Of a DNA stretch of 64,000 nt, positions 46,332-55,816 are shown piece by piece. Numbering within the stretch: the stretch's first letter is position 1; every line of letters begins with the position of its first letter. A program made the translations under genes and the position numbers. Source of the DNA: Dentipellis sp. KUC8613 (lineage: Eukaryota; Basidiomycota; Agaricomycetes; Russulales; Hericiaceae); the NCBI GenBank assembly GCA_002286715.1, contig NSJX01000057.1:67251-131250 (forward strand). The letters run 5' to 3'. The notes beneath the pieces are model-generated. The model saw only the letters and a list, made by a program, of their open reading frames with translations. It was not told the DNA's origin and did not search any database.

Positions 46332-46801
46332 TTACTGCAATGCAGCTCTGTCCACGTTTCGGGCCGCCTTAGCCTGTTTCCGAAAGGCGACAACCGTACC
46401 AAGTGAGACAGCAGCTATCTCTCCTCTCCATTGGAAATGCGGGAATAACCGGCGAAGCGCAGGGTTCACCGGAGCGCGCGCGTCGTACCATCCACAGACA
46501 AAGAATGTCTCCTGCGGCAGTGTGACAACGCACTCGTGGATGACTGGGACGGGTGGAGGGATCTTTGAATGCGTGAAAGCCTCGTAGAATAGTATGTAGG
46601 GAGGGTTTTCGAAGGTCTCGTCACGAGGGTGCATGGCGTTGAACTTATGGAGACGGCGACGGACTGTCTGGCCGTAGATATAAGCGGGAATGGACTTCTT
46701 TTTATGGATCTGGAGTAGGTTATTAGACGGTAGTTCATATCTTTCACCAAGGAAACCCTCACATGTCCTGTTTGAGGCGGAGGAGCGCGTAGCACTACCA
46801 T
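46332..46801 (-). CDS. 138-aa small conserved fungal protein
   Basis: Two exons, 46801-46763 and 46709-46332, with a phase-0 intron of 53 bp (GTGAGG to CTCCAG, with CTAATAAC inside). The short first exon encodes MVVLRAPPPQTGH; the second gives IHKKKSIPAYIYGQTVRR, NPPYILFYEAF, VVTLPQETFFVCGWYDAR and ALRRLFPHFQWRGEIAAV. The sequence looks like a compact folded domain, and I believe similar proteins occur in other agaricomycetes, but no function is known to me. No signal peptide or membrane helix. Confidence 0.65.
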
Positions 46802-47110
46802 GACGGCAGTTGGAAAAAAATGAGAAAGAGGACGTTCGTGTGCACATGCGCTCAGACAGGCTTTATAGACAGCAGACACGAGGAAAAGGCGAGTGTCAGA
46901 CAAGCGAGCCTGATATTAGAAGAGCGCTAGATGAGAAATGCAAGGGTTCCTGCTAAACGCCGCACAAGTTGGATGACAGACGCACACATACGTATATTAA
47001 CTCGTGCATCCAAAACCACGACACAATGAATACGCGAAACAGCGGGCAGTACAAAGGAACTTCTTAGGTAGAGATACGTAGGCGTAGGTGGGATATCGAC
47101 TTGTGAGCAA
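46802..47110. other. Short spacer, no gene
   Basis: Upstream side of the 138-residue gene and downstream side of the next coiled-coil gene. No coding signal seen. Confidence 0.5.
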
Positions 47111-47702
47111 TCATCCACGGAATCTAGTCGGCACAAAAATAGAGAAGACTATGCATACGATGACGAGCAAAATAATGAGGGCGGCGGGTTCCTCTGAGGG
47201 AGTGATAACTGCACCGCGCGGACACTGGCGACGAACCCAGCGACCCCCCTCCGATACCCATAGGCCGTGCGTTGCGGCATCCCTTACATAGAGCAACTCC
47301 CGCTCGACCGCGGCGAGCCGCTTCTCGAGAAATTTGAGGTCTGGCAAGTCATTGAAGTCGCCCTCGATAGCCGTCATGCGGCTATCCAGCCTGGAAAGTC
47401 GAATGAAGGTATAAAGGTCGAGAGCATTGTCATCGCCCGCATCGATGGCGTCGGCAAGGCTCTTGGCTACGGGGATGTTGTCGCCAAGTCTCCCCGCTAC
47501 CCCAAGCTGACAAGGTTGTTACACAAAGGGATCCGAATGGATACGGCGGCCATACCTTTGCGCTGCTGTCGGCTTCATCAAGGGCCGTCGGGCTGACGGC
47601 TGCGGTGTCGTCCAGCGATTCCTACTGGGCATTAGAGGAGTGGATAATTGATCATAGTTCAAGGCTCACCAGTTGATCGTTCGGTGTGGTAGGAGACGAC
47701 AT
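47111..47702 (-). CDS. 164-aa coiled-coil protein with C-terminal membrane segment
   Basis: Three exons, 47702-47670, 47621-47556 and 47506-47111, with phase-0 introns of 48 and 49 bp. The first two exons encode a short acidic leader (MSSPTTPNDQL, ESLDDTAAVSPTALDEADSSAK). The third begins with a helical stretch (NIPVAKSLADAIDAGDDNAL), then a coiled-coil-like region (FIRLSRLDSRMTAIEGDF, LKFLEKRLAAVERELLYV), a tryptophan/arginine linker and a hydrophobic helix (AALIILLVIVCIVFSIFV) followed by PTRFRG. Topology suggests an N-cytosolic single-pass protein. It resembles the genes at 21.3, 39.4, 49.1 and 50.2 kb in layout only. Confidence 0.75.
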
Positions 47703-49105
47703 AGATGCGGCGCGCGATGTTAGAGTCGAAGTTGGGAAGGTGGTGCGACGGGAACATGTTTTATAAAGATTCCCGAGCCGATATAGAACCTCTGGCTGGC
47801 TAGGCAAGGATGGTGTCGATGTTCTAGAATAGACGACGAACAATGGCGGCTGATGTGAACCGATCCAGCGTGTTCGAAGAAGTAAGGAGGACAATGCATC
47901 GAATGTGGCCGGCTGAAACGAGGCATCTCAGATGAAAGGGAAGAAGTTTCAAATTCAGCGCACCCGGGTCAGAAACCCCCTGAATTTGTCCCATCGATGG
48001 CATGTGTGCACCAGCAGACTCGGGCAGGCAGGAGGCGCACGGACTCGTGCGATTAGCTCAGAAGATAATTCAGGCAGGTCCGACAGGGATGCTGAGGTAC
48101 TCACAGTGTGGACGACTGTCAAAAGTCCTGCGGTCGCTGACGCGTACGGTGATAGCGGCGCCGAATTAATTATGTATATAAATATAGAGTATACTGATGA
48201 GATGACCCGTTAAACGTTGATCGTTGAGAGTTCACGACCGACTCATGCAGGCTAGGCAATGCCATCCAGGAGTACCATGTCAGCATGCAAATATTGACGA
48301 TCAGCGGGTAAGTCAGTTTCCGGCTATCTAGATAGACAAAGATATTAGCTAAGTTGCAGCAACGGCAGTCTCTTCCACCCCCCCTATCTTCGCGCCTATC
48401 ATGGACCATTACCTCGTGTAAAACAGCGCATTCATATCCACCGAGTAAAGAAGCTACAACGCAAGGCACTGTCCGATCATCAACTGACAGTCTTGGGTGT
48501 GTGGCTTTTTTCAGGGTCCAGTTCGGACTCGTGTCAATGATCATCGTGAACCGATTTTTGCAGGTCAGACGGGACTCTTGGGCACCTAGAAAGAGTCATT
48601 TTACGCAGAAGTGACCAGGGACAAGGTCTATATCGAAAAAACCCCGATAATGTAACATTTTATTGTGGGTCCTTATGAGCCCATCATGCGACCATGTCGC
48701 AGCCCTACTCAGTCCGCACATCGCTCCATGGATCCCTTCCCGAATGTGTACCCTTCACACAATTCACATGGAGCAATGGCAAGCATTTCACCTTCGCGTT
48801 TCAGAATTTCTCGTCGTGTAGTCGGTGAGGTTATTCTGGCCCTGAAACGAAGCGACAGCGTGGAGCTGGCTATAAGAGTGCAGTGCGCACTGCGGTGTCC
48901 ATCTCTTTATCTTGATTGCCATGCCCTCCGCCAGCACTGTACGTCAAGACTCGGTGATTTCTTTCTTGCTTTCTTTTATTTCGCCTTCTCATGATTCTCC
49001 TTCCTAGTTCACCGGGGCTGGGGGTGATCTCTTTCTTGCAGGTGACTGTCAGGTCTCCGTGGACGAGTTCTGCAAAGTACGTCGTCATTTATCTCTATAG
49101 CTGAG
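47703..49105. other. Divergent intergenic region between two coiled-coil genes
   Basis: The genes at 47702 (minus) and 49106 (plus) face away from each other across 1.4 kb. Open frames inside (for example plus 48354-48614) lack support. A run of short potential exons upstream of 49106 (near 48921 and 49041) can be read, but the in-frame ATG at 49106 gives the simplest start. Confidence 0.45.
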
Positions 49106-49793
49106 ATGTCAGGATGGCCCGACTCAGCGCTGGTCATACAGAACTTCAAAGCCCTCTTGGACCGAGTTACAGAAGTCGCCCCTGAACGCGCGCAGCCCAT
49201 CGAACGCTCTTCGGGAGGTGTAAGTCAACCCTTTTCTGTCTCTGCATTTCACAACTGACATATCTCTGCAGTACTCCCACCTACCCTCCCCTACCGCGGC
49301 CGAGGACCCTCGCTCTGAGGTAAGCAAGACATCCTCCGTTCGATATTGCTGAATTAAATTTTTTGCTTTGACCACACAGGACACTCCCCGTAGGCTATTC
49401 ACGCCGCTGCCGACAGCGACAGGCGGCCCAGCCAGTCACCTCGCACTGCCGTCATCTCTCCTTTTCAGTCAAGATGCCCACGATTCTCACTCCGTCGTCG
49501 CGCTTCGTCAAGATAGGGCCAATGAATTACTCGACCACTTGGTTCTCGACCAGCTGTCGAGGCTCGCTCGTATGTGCGCGATCATGCTGGAGCAGTCCCC
49601 GAAGGACGGTCGACACACCAACAGGTTTCAAGCGCCTGTGGCTGCCTCCCGACACCGGCTCAGAGATGCGTGCATCTCGATCTTTCGTTTGGTGTTTCAT
49701 CTTTTACTATTAATACTTGCCACCGAGTCTGCAATTCGGCGTGCCAAAGAGTATTTTGGCTTTGATTTCACTACGATTCAATTCGCTGCTTAA
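49106..49793 (+). CDS. 191-aa helical protein with membrane segment near C-terminus
   Basis: Three exons, 49106-49219, 49272-49319 and 49380-49793, with phase-0 introns of 52 and 60 bp (GTAAGT and GTAAGC donors). The start MSGWPDSALVIQNFKALLDRV is helical; a Ser/Pro/Thr-rich linker follows, then a helix (ANELLDHLVLDQLSRLARM) and, at residues about 153-170, a hydrophobic segment (IFRLVFHLLLLILA) before a short amphipathic tail ending IQFAA. Same general design as the other small proteins here: acidic or helical N-terminus and one late membrane helix. Family unknown. Confidence 0.65.
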
Positions 49794-50224
49794 TATTCCT
49801 ACTTCACCACTTGCCCTTGTACGGAAAGCCGACCATTACTTGATGTGATGGCGCCAGAATACGCTTGCCTATATATTGATAACTCACTCTCCCCGATGTC
49901 CTTTGCTCTGATGTAGTAATATTATTTTCCAAGAATTCTATGCGCTTCCGAGATCCACGCCTTATACGGCAGCTTGGCTCAGTGGCGCACATGCGGCCTG
50001 AAGCTGAAGGCCTGATCAGCCCGTGCACGCGGTCTTTGTTTGTCCCTCCACGCCTTGCAGCTGCAGCCTATTTTGGGCCTAGATTGTACATGCTCATGTT
50101 TGCAGGTTCCACTGAGCTTATAAGCCGACTTTCTCCCGCATGCTGGAATCGCAGTACTCTACCTCCCCCCTCTTAACCCCCAATATCAGCTTTATCATTC
50201 GGAGCCTACAACAACGCCTGCCCT
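49794..50224. other. Spacer between two same-strand genes
   Basis: Open frames here look accidental. This is likely the promoter of the gene at 50225 and the 3' region of the gene ending at 49793. Confidence 0.4.
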
Positions 50225-50876
50225 ATGAGCGACCGTCCTCAGGTGTGTCAATGTCCCAGAACTTCATGGGTGCGTTCAAAGGATGCTGACAGTCCGCTGC
50301 GCAGACAGAAAGCGGAGACCGCAAACGTTCCTCCCGCCCTGTCTCACTTCGTCACCACCTGCTCCTCAGTAAACAGATTGAATTGATTCGGAAAGGTGTG
50401 GCGTCTTATATATCACTTGTGAAAGATGAATGCGCTCATCTGAACACAATCATACAGAGCGCAGGTCTTCGGCGAGCGATACCCAAGCCGACGCTGCTGG
50501 GACCCGGCCCAGCGAAGAATATACCGCATTAGACTTTCAGATCGCCTCGATGCTTCCTGTCCTCCATTCTTTGCACAAGATGCAAGTCGTCACTGACATC
50601 CGGCTTGTGGAGCTGCAAGACGACATAATACAGCTTCGCAGGCAGATGAATGACATAGTCCGTATCCGCGGCGCGGAGAATGTAGCATCCAGTTCCACAG
50701 AAGTCGGTACGCCAGGTGGCGGTGTGAGTACGATGGTTATATTTCTTAGGCATCACTGATCTACTTCATAGGAGCGGCAGATTGTCAACAGCTGGGCAGT
50801 CACTGACAACGTCCTCAACATTATTAACTACATTGTTGACTTGATTCTCGGCAGATGGTGGATGCGTGAGATGTAG
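50225..50876 (+). CDS. 159-aa coiled-coil protein with hydrophobic C-terminal helix
   Basis: Four exons, 50225-50242, 50305-50395, 50458-50723 and 50772-50876, with introns of 62, 62 and 48 bp. The first exon is only 18 bases (MSDRPQ). The second and third exons are basic, then helical with heptad-like spacing (LDFQIASMLPVLHSLHKM, DIRLVELQDDIIQLRRQM). The last exon gives a hydrophobic helix (VLNIINYIVDLILGRWWM) and ends MREM. The membrane segment is shorter and more polar than in its neighbours, so membrane anchoring is less certain. It lies 430 bp downstream of, and on the same strand as, a gene of similar design. Confidence 0.7.
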
Positions 50877-51040
50877 CTTCGTCCATACGTACCCGAAGTT
50901 ATACCTACCCCGAATTTGAGAAAATTTCTAGCCAGCACCTTTGTTTCATGTCCCTGGACCAGCCTTAGCCTCTATTCGCAGGTGTGTACCGTAGTACGGA
51001 CAATATCTGAGTGAGCGCTCTTTCCGCTACCCCTGTGAAA

Positions 51041-51100
51041 GGCGGCCGGCCCATCCGAGTCAGCACTTTACTAGTAGCAACGTTTGACGGGCCGGCCGCC
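51041..51100. repeat. Perfect 12-bp inverted repeat, 36-base spacer
   Basis: Arms GGCGGCCGGCCC (51041-51052) and GGGCCGGCCGCC (51089-51100) are exact reverse complements around a 36-base spacer containing actagt. It could form a very GC-rich hairpin or be a protein-binding palindrome. No adjacent gene explains it. Confidence 0.85.
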
Positions 51101-51172
51101 AGTGCCATCACCGGCTGTGAGTCTCGGACGGGTTCACGCCAGATCTAGACGGTCATTCAGTTCATTTATGTA

Positions 51173-51340
51173 TGTCAGACATGTAAGTATACGTAGAGTT
51201 CAGAATGTTGTCAGACGTGCTCAGACCGTCAGGCTGCTGACATCAGACTCGTCAGAGACTCTATAAACATCAGATTTTATCACGCAGGCTCAGACATATC
51301 ATAAAAAACATTCAGCTATCGAAAAATGACTCTACGTAAC
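51173..51340. repeat. TCAGAC-rich stretch bounded by a 10-bp inverted repeat
   Basis: TCAGA or TCAGAC occurs about eight times within 150 bp, flanked by tacgtagagt near 51190 and its exact reverse complement actctacgta near 51330. Size and composition could fit a small MITE-like element, but I see no target-site duplication. Confidence 0.4.
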
Positions 51341-51957
51341 TATTGTAAGCAGTACGATAAGTAGGTTAAAGACTGTCTGATCACTTGTGTGCACATAGCC
51401 GCGAGCACAAAACAAAGCCCAGCTCACGCTTTCGGGGCGCTGCACACGACGCAGTGGACGGGGCAATGATGCGTGAAAAAGATGGGACACGCAACAAAGG
51501 CGCGTTGAAGGTGCTGCGCGTAGTGGACCGAGTGGGAGGTGGCAAGAGCACAATTACCTACTTACGAAGGGTGTACGCCGCGCGACGGTCACGACATGAG
51601 GAAGACAAGAGCGACGGCTCACTGCGGAGAATAAGGCTATACCGGGGGGCCGGGATGCGCTGGCGATAAAATGTACTGGAGACATATTCAGCCGAATGAA
51701 ACGTGCTGGCGCTACAGGAGGGAGGGCGAAGCGAGATACATAACTGATTCACACTGAGGGATGCGAGGGTGCGCTTATCTTAATCGCAGGGTGTACGTGT
51801 GGGATGGACGACAACGCATGGAGGTAACGATGGTGCCGTCAAGAAGCGTAGAGATGGAGGCGATATCGAACGACGGCACTTACTCGCAAGGCCAATTCCG
51901 AAGCATGCCAATTTTCGAGGCATTTCATTGTTTCATTGAGAGCTGGACGTGCGCTAC

Positions 51958-52012
51958 GGTGAAGGTGAAGGTGAAGGTGAAGGTGAAGGTGAAGGTGAAG
52001 GTGAAGGTGAAG
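51958..52012. repeat. GGTGAA hexamer microsatellite
   Basis: Nine perfect ggtgaa units. Open in several frames; no gene context. Confidence 0.95.
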
Positions 52013-52155
52013 ACGAGGTGAGGGAGAGCTTCGTTGGTTTAGTCGCTGTCGCAGCACGCTGCGGCTAACCCGTTGCTCGGACGATTCCGGAGTTCTAACT
52101 CCGGTTTCAGAGCCTACGCGGACGCAGTCTCTACCGGGGGTACCATCTTGTTGGT

Positions 52156-52201
52156 TGCAGGACCCGTGACACGGAGTAGACATACTCTGCGTCGACAGGC
52201 C
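52156..52201 (-). repeat. Dispersed 46-bp repeat, copy 4
   Basis: Minus-strand copy: GGCCTGTCGACGCAGAGTA, then CTACTCCGTGTCACGG and GTCCTGCA. Forms a tandem pair with copy 5, right ends 103 bp apart. Confidence 0.8.
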
Positions 52202-52261
52202 AGCCAGCGCGAGATTATGGGTTGCGGATATTGGGCAAAGCGCAAAGCGACAGGGGTAATC

Positions 52262-52304
52262 GGGTTCCGTAGCACGGAGTAGAAATACTCTGCGCTGACA
52301 GGCC
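52262..52304 (-). repeat. Dispersed 46-bp repeat, copy 5
   Basis: Minus-strand copy: GGCCTGTCAGCGCAGAGTA, then CTACTCCGTGCTACGG and AACCC. Upstream partner of copy 4 in the same orientation. Confidence 0.8.
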
Positions 52305-52975
52305 GTGTCACTCATGAAGTCGCTATGCCATTGCTTCTTCAACCCTTTCATACAGGCTCTTCGCTATACCCCCTTCCGCTATCTGTGTCATGCATCGAAC
52401 TATGTCATGCCCTACACAGGACGAAAGCTTGATGCCCCACTAGCTTTTGGGCGTGAAGGTGCGCTTGCTTTTGATCATGTGTGAACGATGACTCTGAAAT
52501 GACTGGTCTGCTCACAATCAGCATGGAGCTGTTTTAGGGTAGCAATGCTGACAGACGGCTTCGACCGCACATCCAGCTTGCGTTGCGCGAGGCGAAGGCT
52601 GCGTTTGCAAAGATTGCATTTTCTGGTCATAGCACGTGGTATGCGATTCTTGACAGGCGGGGACGGATTTCTGCTGTGCTCATCGGCCAACCGGAGAAGA
52701 CGATAAGCGCGAACCTGAACACCGCTAGCCAACGGCGACAGAGCATGTCACAGACCTCTTAGAAAACACGCGCAGCCCCGGATGATGCACGGCAGACGAC
52801 ATGTCACACTGTCGTTGCAATTTTGCAGCCTGGAACGTCGGTGTTTCCATACGAGGATGGCCAAAAGGTCTGGATCCTATAGCCTTTTTATGCGCATTAC
52901 TGATGCATGAGTGTCTTCCAAGAATTTCGCGGTGCGCGGGCACTTCACTGAGGATGAGGTGGTCATTGAAGCGCT

Positions 52976-53465
52976 TCTGTCCGACAAGGACGTACAGCGC
53001 ATTGCACTTTCCAGAGCCGTGCGTCTGATGCCTTTGTCTTTCCCCACCGTACCAACGTGCTGACCGCTGTGTACAGAGACGATAGCTTCGTTCTTCCCAA
53101 AAGTCTACGCGCACCTTTACGAGGCGATGCATGCCTCCGCCAACAAGCAGCACGAGCTGGAACGAAACTTCTACGGCAGCACCGTCATCCATTACATTCA
53201 ATCTTCGCCTCAAACCGAATGCATTGATCTTAACAACTGCGGCAATGCTCCGGAGGTCCCCTGCGCCGTGACTTCCCTCAAAGATTCAACGCCGATGATC
53301 CCGGAGATATCTATCTTTGGGACCTTCGACTCTGTATTCGATTTTCTGCTGGCTCCACCGCCCTTCTCTCTGCAGGCATGCGCCACGGCAACACCCCAAT
53401 TGCTGGGGGGGACGCCGTTACTCCATTATGCAGTACCGCACTGGCCGGCTACTCCTGTGGGTGTC
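52976..53465 (+). pseudogene. DSBH-type dioxygenase-like protein, decayed second family
   Basis: Pieces of one protein appear in order across shifting frames: LSDKDVQRIA, SFFPKVYAHLYEAM, LERNFYGST, DLNNCGNAPEVPCAVTSL, ADDPGDIYLWDLRLCIRF, LLSAGMRHGNTPI and RRYSIMQYRTGRLLLWV. The pattern (LWDL, then a Gly-Ser turn, then H in MRHGNTPI, then R in RRYS) matches agaricomycete beta-helix proteins that I recall with an HxD ligand pair. Here that first pair appears lost (DLNN). At least two frameshifts are needed, one at a run of seven G near 53404-53410. It is a pseudogene distinct in sequence from the 33-34.8 kb copy. Confidence 0.5.
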
Positions 53466-55816
53466 TCGGATTCCGCGCTGCACATAAGATTTCCACAAGG
53501 GGGTATTTTGAAACGGAGGGGACGCATGAAGAGAGGTGGAGTATTGGGCAGGTTATCAAAGCACATTCATCCATGCGCTGGCCTCGCTGCACCGGCCAAA
53601 TAATCACAGTTTCACTCGCGACTACATGGTCGTGTTTGCAACATCGCCCCATCTTTGTCGTAAACTTTCTCTCCCACAGCGGACAAGAGGCGGTGTATCA
53701 GCGCCGGGTGGCCGCGGTGCGAAACACGTGGACAACGCTCCAACCCACCTATGTTGGTTACTAATTCAAGACTATTCGGCGGTGAGTGCCCCACGGCGCC
53801 TTCGCTCCACACTCCCGCCGATGCCCTGCGCACGTCTTCCTGTTTTCACCGTCGGCACTTTCATCACAACCAGTTGCAAAGCCTCCATCTGCACACGGTG
53901 CTACCTTTCTCCGCCGGCCGCAACACGCGAAATCGACACTGTTTTTCGCATCCCCTGCCACTCCGCATCGTGCAAGATCCTATCCCATTTACTCTGCCCT
54001 TTCGCGTCCTTGGTGGATGCCTGGCATGTCCGCTAGACATTACCTCGATGAAACTATTGTGCGTAAATGCCACCGCCTCTAGCAAGTCTTCCTCCCTGCT
54101 ACATGTCACTTAGTTTACTGCAAGAACACATAGTATGCAGCTGTCGCACGATGTGTTCGCATAGCCATCGCTTGGCCGCTGATCTGTGAGTCAACTTTTC
54201 TTTTTCGGTACGCTTATATGTTCATGTCACCTCGCGCTTCGTGAGCAGCGTGTCCTGCTCGAAACTGATTTCTCCGCTCACCAGCTGGCATCTGTACTCG
54301 TGGGACCTTCCTGAAGTTCGCATCCACCCCAAGGAGTCCGGTTTCTGGAACGCGGTGCGCGAATAATCCTTATGTCGGAAGGATCTTGGTTGAGACGCGT
54401 CTCTTCCCCCCGGTTTCGCGCCTCGTCGCCTGTCACGACAGGAGGGTCGTGCTGACTTAGGCTCTGGCCGCGTTTTGTGACTGGTCTGCTGAAACAACGC
54501 AAACTGACGAGCCATCCTGTTGCTTTCGACAATACCGTGCAGTTTATGATCGTTCTCGCTACGCGTGGGGTCGGTTTCCTGGGCGTCATGCATTGCTAGC
54601 TCTATGCATTAGATCACGTCATAGGACACGTACCCGGGGCCATTCTCTGATGTCGAAGAGGGGTCATGGTGGCAGGACACTGATTGGTGCCGCAGGCAGC
54701 ATTGCGATGGATAGCCACATCCAGTGCACCCTGGAGACTGATCAGGCGAACGTCACAATGGTGGGGCGCGTGTTTGAGAAGATCCTCGGGCTCGTCTGGA
54801 CCTTCGCGGATGATCTCGCTGTCGAGCTCTGTGCCGTGTCCAGCACCCTCGAAGTTCTGAAAGTCCTTTGAAGTACTCCCTGCGAGCATGCTGGTACTTC
54901 GTGGGACGACGGCCATTTAAAAGATGGTCACAGCTCGGATCTGCTTCACGATCAAACGGCAAGTACGTGTTGGGTCTACCGGTCAATGTCATCGAGTATG
55001 AACGTTATGAACAGCCGCCGCGCAGGTGCATCGAAGAGGGCGGCAGGATGAGCCTTCCGCGCGTGGTTGGTTCCTAGAGCTTGTTGGTTGGGATGGTCAA
55101 AATTAAGGAGCTGGAATCTGGTGGTCGCCAATGCAAATGACGCGGTATATAGTCAGTTGCCTTGCTTTGTGTACCGTTGATCGCACCACGGCAATCAACT
55201 AGTAGTCGATATCATTGGGATGTAAGTATGGTGGCTCGGAATAGCTCACTCTCTCGATTACATAAATTTAAGTGCCGGTCATAAGATCGCTCCTCTTTCC
55301 GCATCGCGATGAGTCCCGTGGCGGAGAGCTGTCTCTGCCGCCTTCTGCGCAGCGGACTCAACGCTGCTTAAAACGTGTTAAAATCAGCGGCCAGCCCGTC
55401 TTGCTTTCAACCTCACCGTACTTCTGTGTCAAGGTCAAGTTCCCGTACGTGGCACTAAGCTGGCCCGTGCGCTTCAATCATTCTCAGATTCTACCATCCC
55501 GATACCCAAGGTCGTCGTGGCTATTGGCGCGCGCTGGCTACGATGTTCTGTATTCCACGCCGGTTAGTATATGTTCAGCTGCGTCTTGAGTTCTAACGAG
55601 AGAGCATTCTTTCACCAGGCTGTTCGCAACCCAATAAACCAATCATCCATGAGGATGATGTGTGTCTTTCCGACATCTAGAAGCCACGAGACTCAGCATG
55701 ATGAAAGTCCTTTCTTGACCGCGAGGCAGACACATGTACAGTGCCACCGCTCTATCCTCCGGCCTCCATCTTCGACATGGATGTCCTGTCTTTTTCGTTG
55801 ATTATGGCCATGATCA
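53466..55816. other. Intergenic, several unsupported frames
   Basis: Long plus-strand frames continue from the pseudogene to about 54.1 kb but show no recognisable sequence. A minus-strand frame at 54916-54614 (GTELDSEIIREGPDEPEDLL) is plausible but isolated. A plus-strand frame at 55272-55589 (KRVKISGQPVLLSTSPYFC) might be an upstream exon of the next gene; I could not link it. Confidence 0.35.

Larger units (their letters stand above)
50877..52975. other. Repeat-bearing spacer, no gene
   Basis: Holds the 12-bp inverted repeat (51041-51100), a TCAGAC-rich stretch (51173-51340), a GGTGAA microsatellite (51958-52012) and two inverted-orientation copies of the dispersed 46-bp repeat. No supported coding sequence. 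Confidence 0.5.
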
